64,000 bases of DNA from Ralstonia sp. NFACC01 (GTDB taxonomy: Bacteria; Pseudomonadota; Gammaproteobacteria; Burkholderiales; Burkholderiaceae), in assembly GCF_900115545.1 (NCBI RefSeq), contig NZ_FOWV01000002.1:558001-622000 (forward strand), written 5' to 3'. The translations under genes and the position numbers were made by a program. The stretch's first letter is position 1. Each line of letters begins with the position of its first letter. The notes below the pieces were generated by a model. It had not been told where the DNA came from and did not search any database. It saw nothing but the letters and a program-made list of their open reading frames with translations. Shown in pieces: positions 39,491 through 48,157 of the stretch.

Positions 39491-40219
39491 ATGAAACTGA
39501 CTTTGGATCCGCCCGGGTTTGCCGGGGCGGCTGGCAGCGTGCCGCTTTCTGTCCGGATTCGGGAGCGGTTGATGAGCGCCGGCCACCGCTTTCACGCCAA
39601 TGACAACATCGCCGCCTACCTGCGCGACGGCGAACTCGATCTGCTCCAGGCCGAGGTGGAGGAGCGCCTGCAGGCCGTGCTGCGCGCGCTGGTCATCGAT
39701 GTCGAGCAAGACCACAACAGCCGGGAAACTGCGCGCCGCGTGGCCAAGATGTTCGTGCGCGAGGTGTTTGCCGGGCGCTATGTCCAAGCGCCCGAAGTGA
39801 CGGCGTTTCCGAATGCGGAGCGGCTCAACGAACTCATGGTGGTGGGGCCGCTGCGTGTGCGCAGCGCCTGCTCGCACCACCTGTGTCCCGTCATGGGCCG
39901 TGTGTGGGTGGGTGTCATGCCGCGCCAGGACTCCCAATTGATTGGGCTATCCAAGTACGCCCGGCTGATCGACTGGGTCATGAGCCGTCCGCAGATCCAG
40001 GAAGAAGCCATCAAGCAGATCGCCGATCTGCTGGAAGACCGCATGGCGCCCGACGGGCTGGCCGTCGTGCTGGAAGCGGAGCACTACTGCATGCACTGGC
40101 GCGGCACGAAAGACGACGGGTCGCGCATGGTGAGCAGCGTGATGCGCGGCGCGTTCCTGACCGATCCGAGCTTGCGGCGCGAATTTCTTGCGCTGCTGCC
40201 CGGCCGCCACGGCGGATGA
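39491..40219 (+). CDS. folE: GTP cyclohydrolase I (FolE), light-cluster paralogue
   Basis: Converts GTP to dihydroneopterin triphosphate, first step to folates and pterins. The 242-residue protein has the zinc-binding CSHHLCPVMGRVWVGV region, HxxC partner region (EAEHYCMHWRG) and RVAKMF. A FolE copy beside a photolyase suggests supply of a pterin or folate cofactor under light, or replacement of the housekeeping enzyme. GGAGG precedes the ATG at 39491; earlier frame codons lack support. Follows litR by 99 bp. Confidence 0.93.
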   Translation: MKLTLDPPGFAGAAGSVPLSVRIRERLMSAGHRFHANDNIAAYLRDGELDLLQAEVEERLQAVLRALVIDVEQDHNSRETARRVAKMFVREVFAGRYVQAPEVTAFPNAERLNELMVVGPLRVRSACSHHLCPVMGRVWVGVMPRQDSQLIGLSKYARLIDWVMSRPQIQEEAIKQIADLLEDRMAPDGLAVVLEAEHYCMHWRGTKDDGSRMVSSVMRGAFLTDPSLRREFLALLPGRHGG

Positions 40220-40247
40220 GTGTCCAGTCACCCAAAGAGACATCGCC

Positions 40248-41543
40248 TTGAACATTCTTCAGTTTCCTGCAAAGCGCATCGCCGTGGTCGGCTCGGGCAT
40301 CTCGGGGCTGGCGGCCGCGCATTTCCTTGCGAAGCGGCACGACGTGACGCTGTTCGAGGCTGCGCCACGGCTTGGCGGACATACCAATACGGTCGACATC
40401 GAGGAGGGCGGTCAGGTCTTCGGCGTCGACACCGGCTTTCTCGTATTCAACGCGCGCACGTATCCGAACCTGATCGCGCTGTTCGACGAGCTTGACGTCG
40501 CACATTGCGAGAGCGACATGTCGTTCAGCGTATCGGTGGACGGCGGCGCGCTGGAATGGGCCGGCACCAGCCTGAGCACCGTCTTTGCGCAGCCGCGCAA
40601 CCTGGTGTCGGCACGGTTCCTGTCGATGTTGGGCGACATCCTGCGCTTCAACCGGCAAGCGCACGCCAACCTGGCGGTAGCGCGCGATGAGCGCCACAGC
40701 CTGGGCGCGCTGCTCGCCGCCGGCCGCTATGGCGAGCCGTTCTGTGCGCACTATCTGTTGCCAATGGCGGCGGCAATCTGGTCCACGCCCAGCCGGGACA
40801 TTCTGGCGTTCCCCGCGGAAACCTTCCTGCGGTTTTGTCTGAACCACGGCTTGCTGCAGGTCTTCAACCGGCCGCGTTGGCGCACCGTCAAAGGCGGGGC
40901 ACGCAGCTATGTCCACGCGATTGCGCGCGGGCTGGCAGACGTACGCGTCGGCACGCCCGTGCGAGGCATCCGCCGCGCAGCAGACCATGTCGACGTGCGG
41001 ACCGATTCAGGCAGCGAGCGCTTTGACGCCGTGGTGCTCGCCACGCACGCGCCCCAGACGCTGCGTCTGCTCGACGATGCCACGGACGACGAGCGCGCCG
41101 TGCTGGGCGCATTCCGCTATCAGCCAAACACGGCCTTCCTGCACCGCGATACGCGTCTGCTGCCGCGTCGGCGGCGCGTGTGGTCGGCGTGGAATTATCT
41201 CGATGCCTCGCGGGCGGGCACAACGGGCGCGGCGCCGTGCGTCAGCTATCTGCTGAACCAGTTGCAACCGTTGCCGGTGTCGACGCCGGTGGTCGTGACC
41301 TTGAATCCGTCCGATCCGCCCGCGCCCGAGCTGGAGTATCAGCGCTTCGAATATGAGCATCCGGTATTCGATCAACCCGCCATCGACGCGCAGGCTCGTT
41401 TGCCGGCGCTGCAAGGCCGCGGCCACACCTGGTTTGCGGGCGCCTGGACGGGATACGGGTTCCACGAAGACGGGTTGAAATCCGCCCTGCGCGTGGTGGC
41501 GGATTTTGGTTGCGCTCCCGCCTGGGCACAGGTGGCGCCATGA
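40248..41543 (+). CDS. FAD-dependent amine oxidoreductase/desaturase-like protein
   Basis: A 431-residue NAD(P)-binding-like flavoprotein of the amine oxidase/phytoene desaturase superfamily. The dinucleotide motif GSGISGLAAAHFLAK with LFEAAPRLGGHTNTVD starts at about residue 13, and a C-terminal FAD-binding WFAGAWTGYGFHEDG closes the fold. This COG2907 group occurs with DUF1365 and Cfa genes and is thought to act on fatty acyl or lipid chains. The start is probably the TTG at 40248, which has an AAAGAG site; no ATG precedes the motif suitably. Overlaps the next gene by 4 bp. Confidence 0.88.
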   Translation: MNILQFPAKRIAVVGSGISGLAAAHFLAKRHDVTLFEAAPRLGGHTNTVDIEEGGQVFGVDTGFLVFNARTYPNLIALFDELDVAHCESDMSFSVSVDGGALEWAGTSLSTVFAQPRNLVSARFLSMLGDILRFNRQAHANLAVARDERHSLGALLAAGRYGEPFCAHYLLPMAAAIWSTPSRDILAFPAETFLRFCLNHGLLQVFNRPRWRTVKGGARSYVHAIARGLADVRVGTPVRGIRRAADHVDVRTDSGSERFDAVVLATHAPQTLRLLDDATDDERAVLGAFRYQPNTAFLHRDTRLLPRRRRVWSAWNYLDASRAGTTGAAPCVSYLLNQLQPLPVSTPVVVTLNPSDPPAPELEYQRFEYEHPVFDQPAIDAQARLPALQGRGHTWFAGAWTGYGFHEDGLKSALRVVADFGCAPAWAQVAP

Positions 41544-42307
41544 ATGGCGACGCGCAGCTTCTCGTCGGCCAGGTCGTGCACCGCCGCCTGCGGCCGGTGG
41601 CTCATCGCTTTGTCTACCCGGTGTTTGCCGTGCGCGTGAAGCTCTCGGCGCTGGGGCGCCTGACGGGCGCGTGGTTTGGCGTGGACTGCTTGCGGCCGCT
41701 GTCGTTGCGCATGCGTGACTATGGCCCGCGAGACGGCACGGACCTGCTCACCTGGATACATGGCGTGCTGGGCAGCGCGGGTTTGCCTGCCGATGGCGAG
41801 GTCTGGTTGCAGACTTTTCCGCGCATTGCCGGCTGGATGTTCAACCCCGTCTCGTTCTGGTATTGCCACGATGCGGGCGGCACGCTGCGCGCGGTATTGG
41901 CCGAGGTGAACAACACCTTCGGGCAGCACCATAGCTACCTGCTGTGCGCGCAGGACGGCGGGGCCATCGGCGCACAGACCGTGCTGACGTGCCGCAAGCA
42001 GTTGCATGTCTCGCCCTTCTGCAGGGTCGAGGGCGGTTATCGGTTCCGCTTTACCGAGACGGCGGCAACGGCGCTGGTGCGCATCGACTATCACGACCAA
42101 GACGGCCTGTTGCTGCATACCGCCATCGGCGGACGACTGCAGCCGTTTGATGCCGCTCACTTGCGCCGCGCGCTGCTGCGGCAGCCGTTGCTTGCGATGC
42201 AGGTCATCGGCCGCATCCATTGGCAAGCCCTGCGCTTGTGGCTCAAGGGCGTGCCGTTCTTTGGCCGTCATGCCCACAACAGAACTTCTCCGGAGAATTC
42301 CCGATGA
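41540..42307 (+). CDS. DUF1365 family protein
   Basis: A 255-residue protein of DUF1365 (COG3496), function unproven. Family signatures are VVHRRLRPVAHRFVYPVF near the start, and FPRIAGWMFNPVSFWYCHD and EVNNTFGQHHSYLL in the middle. It is always found between the flavoprotein and a cyclopropane-synthase-like gene in these clusters, so it probably acts on the same lipid. Start and stop overlap its neighbours by 4 bp on both sides (ATGA), a sign of tight translational coupling. Confidence 0.92.
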   Translation: MNGDAQLLVGQVVHRRLRPVAHRFVYPVFAVRVKLSALGRLTGAWFGVDCLRPLSLRMRDYGPRDGTDLLTWIHGVLGSAGLPADGEVWLQTFPRIAGWMFNPVSFWYCHDAGGTLRAVLAEVNNTFGQHHSYLLCAQDGGAIGAQTVLTCRKQLHVSPFCRVEGGYRFRFTETAATALVRIDYHDQDGLLLHTAIGGRLQPFDAAHLRRALLRQPLLAMQVIGRIHWQALRLWLKGVPFFGRHAHNRTSPENSR

Positions 42308-43503
42308 CAGCCTTGCGCTCCCTGGCCTGGGTGCCGCCTCATGTTCCCGCGGCCGGCCGGCTGTTCGTGGCGCTGGCCGGGCGGCTGCGACACGGCCGCC
42401 TTCACCTTGTCACGCCCGATGGCGATATGCAGATCGGCGATGCCGCGTCGCCGCTGGTGGCCGATCTGCGCATCGCCGACTGGCGCGCCTGCGGGCGCAT
42501 CCTGCGCAGCGGCGATGTGGGTTTTGCCGAGGCGTATCGCGACGGATGGATCGACACGGGCAACCTGCCAAATCTGCTGCGACTGGCCATTGTCAATGCT
42601 GCCACGCTGGACCAGGCGATCTTCGGACATGCGCTGGCGCGTTCCGTCCTTCGTTTGCGCCACCTGCTGCGCCGGAACAGCCGCCGCGGCAGCCGCCGAA
42701 ACATCCACTTGCATTACGACCTCGGTAACGATTTCTATCGGCTGTGGCTGGACGAAGGCATGGCGTATTCGTCTGCCTGGTTCAACGGCAACCTGCGGCA
42801 AGGCCTGGCAGACGCGCAGGCCGCCAAGTACCGGCGCGTGTGCGATCTGCTCAGGGTGGGGCCCGGCATGGATGTGCTGGAGATCGGTTGCGGGTGGGGC
42901 GGCCTGATGGAGATGGCTTGCGCTCGCGGTGCGCATGTGCACGGCATCACGCTCTCGGAAGAACAGCGCCGCTACGCGGCCGACCGCTTGGCTGGCGAAG
43001 CCCGGGCCCGCGTTGAACTGCGCGACTACCGGGATCTGGACGGGGCATACGACGCCATCGCTTCCATCGAGATGTTCGAGGCGGTGGGCGAGGCTTACTG
43101 GTCGACCTACTTTCAGATGCTAGTGCGATGCCTGCGCCATGGGGGGCGCGCCCTGGTGCAGAGCATCACCATCGACGAGGCGCATTTCGAGCGCTACCGC
43201 GCCGGCACCGATTTCATCCAGCAGTTCATCTTCCCGGGCGGCATGCTGCCCAGCCGCGAGCGCTTTATCAAACTCGCTGAGCAGCACGGCTTGCGTGTGC
43301 TCGAGCGCCTTGACTTCGGGCGCGACTACGCAGAGACACTGCGCCGCTGGAGCCAGCGTTTCGAAGCCCGGCTCGATGCTGTGCGCGCACTCGGATTCGA
43401 CGAGCCGTTCATCCGCATCTGGCGCCTGTACTTCGCCTATTGCGAGGCCGGCTTTGACGAGGGCCGGATCGGTGTGTCGCAGTTTCTGCTGGAGCGGGGG
43501 TGA
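42304..43503 (+). CDS. Cyclopropane-fatty-acyl-phospholipid synthase-like methyltransferase (1)
   Basis: SAM-dependent methyltransferase of 399 residues, Cfa (Mycolic_acid synthase) superfamily. Motifs: HYDLGNDFYRLWLDEGMAYS, the SAM site LEIGCGWGGLMEMA, and late FIQQFIFPGGMLPS. Cfa family members methylate or cyclopropanate unsaturated acyl chains of membrane phospholipids. A second, distinct copy lies 0.8 kb downstream, so the two probably catalyse different steps or positions. GGAGA precedes the ATG at 42304. Confidence 0.93.
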   Translation: MTALRSLAWVPPHVPAAGRLFVALAGRLRHGRLHLVTPDGDMQIGDAASPLVADLRIADWRACGRILRSGDVGFAEAYRDGWIDTGNLPNLLRLAIVNAATLDQAIFGHALARSVLRLRHLLRRNSRRGSRRNIHLHYDLGNDFYRLWLDEGMAYSSAWFNGNLRQGLADAQAAKYRRVCDLLRVGPGMDVLEIGCGWGGLMEMACARGAHVHGITLSEEQRRYAADRLAGEARARVELRDYRDLDGAYDAIASIEMFEAVGEAYWSTYFQMLVRCLRHGGRALVQSITIDEAHFERYRAGTDFIQQFIFPGGMLPSRERFIKLAEQHGLRVLERLDFGRDYAETLRRWSQRFEARLDAVRALGFDEPFIRIWRLYFAYCEAGFDEGRIGVSQFLLERG

Positions 43504-43505
43504 CC

Positions 43506-44282
43506 ATGCCCGCGGTTGGCGTCGCACTCATTGTGCTGGTGTTTCTGGTGGCGGTGTTCAGCGCCGTATGGGCGTGGCAGTTGCGCAGTGGGAACGCCGG
43601 CATGGTCGACCCGGTCTGGGCGTTATCGCTGGGCATGGTGGCATTGCTTTACGCGTGGTTGGGTGCGGGGTCGTTGCTCGCGCGTGTGTTGGTCGGCGTA
43701 GGAGGCGCAGTGTGGGGCGCGCGCCTTGGCGGGCACTTGTGGCGGCGCAATGCCGGCAAGCCCGAAGACGCGCGCTATCGCAAGTTGCGCGAGGAGTGGG
43801 GCGCCTCTGCAGCGCGAAACATGTTTGGCTTCTTCCAGTTGCAGGCGGCCGTATCGATGTTTCTGTCGATCGCGTTTGCCGTGCCGAGCTATCGGGCGGA
43901 TTCACCGAGTGCCCTTGCCATGGCGGCCGCTGTGGCCCTGTGGCTGATGGCGGTGACGGGCGAGGCTCTGGCCGACAGGCAACTGCGCAGCTTTGCGGCA
44001 GACTCGGTCAACCGGGGCAAGACCTGTCGGGTGGGGCTGTGGCGTTATTCGCGGCACCCGAACTATTTCTTTGAATGCGTGCACTGGCTGGCCTACGTGC
44101 CGCTGGCGATAGGCTCGCCGTGGGCATGGCTCACGCTGCTGCCGCCGGTGGCCATGGCGTGGCTGCTCGTGAAGGTCTCGGGCGTTCCCATGCTCGAAGC
44201 CCATATGCATGCCACGCGCGACGACTATGCCGAATACACCCGCACAACGAGCGTGCTGATCCCCTGGCCGCCGCGCCACTGA
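43506..44282 (+). CDS. DUF1295 membrane protein (steroid 5-alpha-reductase-like)
   Basis: Integral inner-membrane protein of 258 residues with about six predicted helices. The C-terminal signature GLWRYSRHPNYFFECVHW is shared by steroid 5-alpha-reductases, isoprenylcysteine methyltransferases and DUF1295 proteins, pointing to reduction or methylation of lipid-like substrates with NADPH or SAM. The ATG at 43506 is taken; a GTG at 43500 overlaps the preceding stop. It sits between the two Cfa-like genes. Confidence 0.9.
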   Translation: MPAVGVALIVLVFLVAVFSAVWAWQLRSGNAGMVDPVWALSLGMVALLYAWLGAGSLLARVLVGVGGAVWGARLGGHLWRRNAGKPEDARYRKLREEWGASAARNMFGFFQLQAAVSMFLSIAFAVPSYRADSPSALAMAAAVALWLMAVTGEALADRQLRSFAADSVNRGKTCRVGLWRYSRHPNYFFECVHWLAYVPLAIGSPWAWLTLLPPVAMAWLLVKVSGVPMLEAHMHATRDDYAEYTRTTSVLIPWPPRH

Positions 44283-44314
44283 TGTACAGACATACAGATC
44301 CAAGGAGCCCCGAC

Positions 44315-45415
44315 ATGACTGCGCTGTCCACGCCGACCCTACCGCCGCAGGCCGCGGCCGATGCCAGTGATGGCTGGCTCATCCAATGCTGCGAGCGCGG
44401 ATGGCTACCGGATGCGCTGGTGCGTGCCGGCATGCGTGCCCTCATGCGCCAGCGGCTGCAAGACGAAGGCCTTGATGACGGCGAGCTGCGTTCACGGCGC
44501 TTCAATGCGTTGCTCGATGAGTTGCACGCCAGTCCCATTGCGATTGAGACCGACGCGGCCAATACGCAGCACTATGAATTGCCGCCCGCATTCTTCGAGG
44601 CCCATCTCGGGCCGCAGTTGAAGTATTCCTGCGCGCTATACCCAAGCGGCAATGAAACGCTGGCCGAGGCAGAAGAAGCCATGTTTGCCTGCTATGCCGA
44701 ACGCGCCGGCCTGGCCGACGGCCAGTGCATTCTGGACCTGGGCTGCGGCTGGGGATCGCTGTCGCTATGGATGGCCAAGCGCTATCCAAACGCACGCATT
44801 GTGGCGTTGTCGAATTCGCGCGGTCAGCGTAGCTGGATCGAGGCCCGGGCGGCCGAGCGCGGGCTGACGAACCTCAGCGTGCACACGGGAAACATCGTCG
44901 ATTTCGAATTTGCAGAGATGCCCGAGGGCGGCCGCTTTGACCGCGTGGTATCGATCGAAATGTTCGAACACATGAAAAACTACGGCCTGTTGCTGAGCAA
45001 GATCGCGCGCTGGATGCGCCCGGATGCGGTGCTGTTCGTGCACATCTTTGCGCATCGCACGCTGGCGTATCACTTTCAGGTGCAGGACGGCACCGACTGG
45101 ATGTCGAAGTACTTCTTCACCGGCGGCACCATGCCATCAGAGGCGTTGCTGCTGGAGTTCCAAGACGACCTGCGTGTGGCGCGTCACTGGTGGGTCGGCG
45201 GCATGCACTACGCGCGCACGGCGGACCATTGGCTGGCCAACCTTGACGCTGCCCGTGGAAGGTTGATGCCGGTGTTCGTGCAGACGTATGGCGAGCGCCA
45301 GGGCGCCGTGTGGTTTCAGCGGTGGCGCATGTTCTATCTGGCGGTGTCGAGCTTGTTCGGCTATGCCGGCGGCAACGAGTGGGGCGTGGCGCATTACCGG
45401 TTCGTCAAGCGCTAG
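44315..45415 (+). CDS. Cyclopropane-fatty-acyl-phospholipid synthase-like methyltransferase (2)
   Basis: A 366-residue Cfa-superfamily methyltransferase clearly different from its upstream neighbour: SAM motif LDLGCGWGSLSLWMA, HYELPPAFFEAHLG, and SIEMFEHMKNYGLL. It also bears a TGGTMPS segment like the other copy. AAGGAG lies 8 bases before the ATG at 44315. Last gene of the litR-to-cfa row; it converges with the DUF2878 gene 15 bp later. Confidence 0.93.
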   Translation: MTALSTPTLPPQAAADASDGWLIQCCERGWLPDALVRAGMRALMRQRLQDEGLDDGELRSRRFNALLDELHASPIAIETDAANTQHYELPPAFFEAHLGPQLKYSCALYPSGNETLAEAEEAMFACYAERAGLADGQCILDLGCGWGSLSLWMAKRYPNARIVALSNSRGQRSWIEARAAERGLTNLSVHTGNIVDFEFAEMPEGGRFDRVVSIEMFEHMKNYGLLLSKIARWMRPDAVLFVHIFAHRTLAYHFQVQDGTDWMSKYFFTGGTMPSEALLLEFQDDLRVARHWWVGGMHYARTADHWLANLDAARGRLMPVFVQTYGERQGAVWFQRWRMFYLAVSSLFGYAGGNEWGVAHYRFVKR

Positions 45416-45430
45416 GAAGGGCGGCAGCAG

Positions 45431-45961
45431 TCAGCGCGGGATGCCTGTTCCGTCGCTGCGCTCGCCCATCCATACCAATAGCGGCATCCATATCGCCCAA
45501 CCGACGGCCAGCACGCCCAGCGTGGCGGCCATACCGGGAATGTGCGCCGCCCCAAGCGCTGCCCCCGCGCGAAACGACAGCGGGCCGGCAATGGCCCCCA
45601 GCACCATCGCCAGCCACCACCTGCCGCGCAGCCAACGAAAGAGGACATTCACTTGGATCGCGAACAGTACCCACAGCGCCAGCAGCCAGGGCGGTACGAA
45701 CCCGGCCAACGCGGCCCCGTGCGGATAGACGATGAGCCCGGTGCGTATCAGCAGGGTTTCCCACGGCGCGGCGAGCACCACGACCCACACCACCAGCCGC
45801 CATTCCTGGTACGGCTGGCGGGCCTGCCGCAGGTGAAGCGCGAGCAATACGGCGACAAAAACGATGCCGACCCACGCGGCATCGCGCGCGGCACTGAGCA
45901 CGCAGACAAACCAGCCGGCTTGTCCGGCTACCGTATAGAGGAGAGCACGATGAGAACGCAT
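45431..45961 (-). CDS. DUF2878 membrane protein
   Basis: A 176-residue inner-membrane protein with five to six predicted helices. The start AGQAGWFVCVLSAA and PWETLLIRTGLIVYP segment match DUF2878, a family that travels with Cfa and DUF1295 genes but has no known function. The start is probably the ATG at 45961 (a GTG lies four codons earlier); that ATG is inside the coding start of the divergent lipocalin gene, so the two genes overlap head to head by 12 bp. Confidence 0.82.
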   Translation of the reverse strand: MRSHRALLYTVAGQAGWFVCVLSAARDAAWVGIVFVAVLLALHLRQARQPYQEWRLVVWVVVLAAPWETLLIRTGLIVYPHGAALAGFVPPWLLALWVLFAIQVNVLFRWLRGRWWLAMVLGAIAGPLSFRAGAALGAAHIPGMAATLGVLAVGWAIWMPLLVWMGERSDGTGIPR

Positions 45962-46582
45962 CGAAAAGGCCACCGTTGGCTCACCCTGTCAGGTTGGGCA
46001 CGTCGTTTGGCGGTGGTCACGCTTGCCATCGCCAGCGCTGCCTGCTCCAGCCCACCCCCGAATCCCAACCCGCGGGCTGCCGTGCCGCTGAAGACCGTAC
46101 CGGTTGATCTGCCGCGCTACATGGGGCGCTGGTATGTCATCGCCAACATTCCGTACTTTGGTGAGCGCGGCAATGTCGGCAGCTATGCCGAATGGTCCCT
46201 GCGGCCCGATGGCCGTATTGACGATGCCTACGTTTACCGGCCAGGCAGTTTCGAAGCGCCGTTCAAACGCATGCAGTTCGTCGATTCGGTGGTGGACGGC
46301 AGCGGTGGCGGCGAGTGGCGCGTGCGGTTGTTCTGGCCCATCTACGTCTCGCAGCTGACGCTGTATGTCGACCCGGAATACCGGGTGACCCTGCTCGGCT
46401 ATCCAGACAAGAGCCTCGGCTGGGTATTCTCGCGCGACCCCAACATGAGTGATGCCGACTATCGCGCAGCATTGAGCCGTTTCGACGAGATGGGTTATGA
46501 CATTTCGCGTTTCCGGCGTGTGCCGCAAGTGCCGAGCCAGATCGGGCAACCGGGCTTCCAGTCGCCGGGAGATGCCAACTAG
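45950..46582 (+). CDS. Lipocalin lipoprotein (Blc-like, 1)
   Basis: A 210-residue predicted outer-membrane lipocalin. The signal peptide ends in a weak lipobox SAAC (about residue 34), followed by a proline-rich linker. The lipocalin GxW motif is PRYMGRWYVIANIP, with later NVGSYAEW and DPEYRVTLLGYPD strands. Blc-type lipocalins carry lysophospholipids or fatty acids and help membrane maintenance. GGAGAG precedes the ATG at 45950, which overlaps the start of DUF2878 on the other strand. Confidence 0.88.
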   Translation: MRTHRKGHRWLTLSGWARRLAVVTLAIASAACSSPPPNPNPRAAVPLKTVPVDLPRYMGRWYVIANIPYFGERGNVGSYAEWSLRPDGRIDDAYVYRPGSFEAPFKRMQFVDSVVDGSGGGEWRVRLFWPIYVSQLTLYVDPEYRVTLLGYPDKSLGWVFSRDPNMSDADYRAALSRFDEMGYDISRFRRVPQVPSQIGQPGFQSPGDAN

Positions 46583-46593
46583 CCGTACGCGCA

Positions 46594-47130
46594 TCAACGT
46601 GACTTGCCCAGGAGATGACGACGCAGAGACGGGGCGCGCGTGCCGGGTGCCAGCCAGATATCGAAGAAGGCACGCGCAAAGGCGGGATCGTCCACCTCGG
46701 TCGTCAGTTGCCCATTGGCATAGAAGCGTGCACCGCGTCCGGGCAGATACACGCCGCACAAGGTGTCGCCCGGCTTGACGTCAGGGAAAGCGGGGGTCAT
46801 TGCGCGCTGCCATTGCGCGAGGGTGCCGTCGGATGGAACGGGCGCCTGGAGCCTGCGAATTTCATCGATGGCGGTCTCGATGAGGCGGCTGCGTTCGATC
46901 GCACGCCGATACGTCACCTCCAAGGCAAAGGGCGCGTCATAGCTGGGTGGGAGTTCTGCGCTCCATAGCTGCGCATCGTAGAGGCAGAACCCGAAAAGGC
47001 ACAGCGCACCCTTGCCGGAGAGTTGCGGGGCGGGCACCGTGTCGCGGCAGTCCGCCCACGCTCCAACGCTCATAAGCGTGCAAAGCGTGAGGATCAGGGC
47101 TCGGACGGCGTGAATGCGTTGAGCAGGCAT
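46594..47130 (-). CDS. Chalcone isomerase-like exported protein
   Basis: A 178-residue periplasmic protein with a signal peptide (ALILTLCTLMSVGAWA). The mature part follows the chalcone isomerase-like fold: QLSGKGALCLFGFCLYDAQLW, FALEVTYRRAIERSRLIE, and CGVYLPGRGARFYANG. Bacterial members of this fold are often fatty-acid-binding and non-catalytic. It sits between the two lipocalin genes on the opposite strand, so it likely shares the lipid-related context. The ATG at 47130 begins the signal peptide; no clear ribosome site is seen. Confidence 0.85.
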   Translation of the reverse strand: MPAQRIHAVRALILTLCTLMSVGAWADCRDTVPAPQLSGKGALCLFGFCLYDAQLWSAELPPSYDAPFALEVTYRRAIERSRLIETAIDEIRRLQAPVPSDGTLAQWQRAMTPAFPDVKPGDTLCGVYLPGRGARFYANGQLTTEVDDPAFARAFFDIWLAPGTRAPSLRRHLLGKSR

Positions 47131-47355
47131 ATCGCGAGTGCGTGCGTACGTGTAGGTCAAGCGGTGAAGTGTCCGCTTCCAAAGTCTACTGACGGAGCGC
47201 GTGACGCGGAAACGCTGGCACAAAGTTTTCTTGATGCAAAACCTGCTCACGATTGACACCGCTGAGCAACACTTGGGTTGAGGCGACGGAAGCGGATATG
47301 CCAACTCAAACCATGTTCATTGGCGGAAATGAGCCGCTTATTCTGCTGCATTCCG

Positions 47356-47384
47356 TTGACGCGCTGCGTTGTGCAGCGTTTCAT
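47356..47384 (+). promoter_or_regulatory. Promoter-like element before the lipocalin-photolyase operon
   Basis: TTGACG-N17-TTTCAT, the same halves and spacing as at 38356-38384, with the same CAGCGTTTCATGTC context. It lies 36 bp before the lipocalin ATG. Confidence 0.6.
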
Positions 47385-47420
47385 GTCGCAAGGAGCGGCA
47401 TTCACTCTAAGGGGACTTGG

Positions 47421-48080
47421 ATGGCAGATGTGTTCACAACTGCATTTCAATTCGCGAAGCGCGTAAGGCTGCACGGTGAAGGCGTGTTCAAGCGGAGCGG
47501 CGTTGTTCTGCGGGTCGCTGCATTGCGCGCGGTGCGTGCGCGCCTGCACTGGCTGACACCGTTGCTCGCAGGGGCATTCCTGGCGGGCTGTGCGCCGACG
47601 AGCCCGCCCGAAGGCATCACGGCCGTCACGCCGTTTGATCTTCAACGCTATCAGGGGCGCTGGTACGAGCAGGCCAGGCTCGATCATTCGTTCGAGCGAG
47701 GCTTGACCGATGTCTCGGCCACGTACCAGCCGCAACCCGATGGCAGCGTTCGCGTGGTCAATCGTGGCTTTGATCCTGCCAAGGGCGAATGGCGCGAGGC
47801 CGTGGGCAAAGCGCTGTTCGTGGGCGAGCACGATACCGGTTCGCTGAAGGTGTCATTCTTCGGCCCGTTCTACGGCGGCTATCACGTGGCGGCGCTTGAT
47901 CCAGCTTATCGCTGGGCCCTGGTTGTCGGGCCTGACCGCAGCTACTGCTGGGTGCTGGCACGAGACAAGCATCTCGACCCCGCACAGCGTGAGGCGATCT
48001 TCGCGCGTGCGCGTGCGCTCGGCATTGATACGTCCGCGCTGATCTCCGTGCCCCATGAGCGGCAGGACCCGTCTCAGTAG
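47421..48080 (+). CDS. Lipocalin lipoprotein (Blc-like, 2)
   Basis: A 219-residue second lipocalin with GxW motif QRYQGRWYEQARLDHSFERG, and later GYHVAALDPAYRWALVVGPDRSYCWVLAR strands typical of Blc. A lipobox LAGC lies at about residue 55-58, unusually far from the ATG at 47421, so the true start could be internal; the chosen ATG has AAGGGG before it. It opens the row lipocalin-photolyase-epimerase, 78 bp before the photolyase start. Confidence 0.88.
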   Translation: MADVFTTAFQFAKRVRLHGEGVFKRSGVVLRVAALRAVRARLHWLTPLLAGAFLAGCAPTSPPEGITAVTPFDLQRYQGRWYEQARLDHSFERGLTDVSATYQPQPDGSVRVVNRGFDPAKGEWREAVGKALFVGEHDTGSLKVSFFGPFYGGYHVAALDPAYRWALVVGPDRSYCWVLARDKHLDPAQREAIFARARALGIDTSALISVPHERQDPSQ

Positions 48081-48157
48081 CAGCGAGGGCGCATGCACCA
48101 CACCAAGGGCGAGTACGAGGCGCAAGACCGTGGCGCCATGTTCCCGAGAACAGTGAC

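Noticed and set aside
39496-40219. folE as part of a housekeeping folate operon
   Set aside because: Neighbours are light-cluster genes with no other folate gene, so a specialised copy is more likely.
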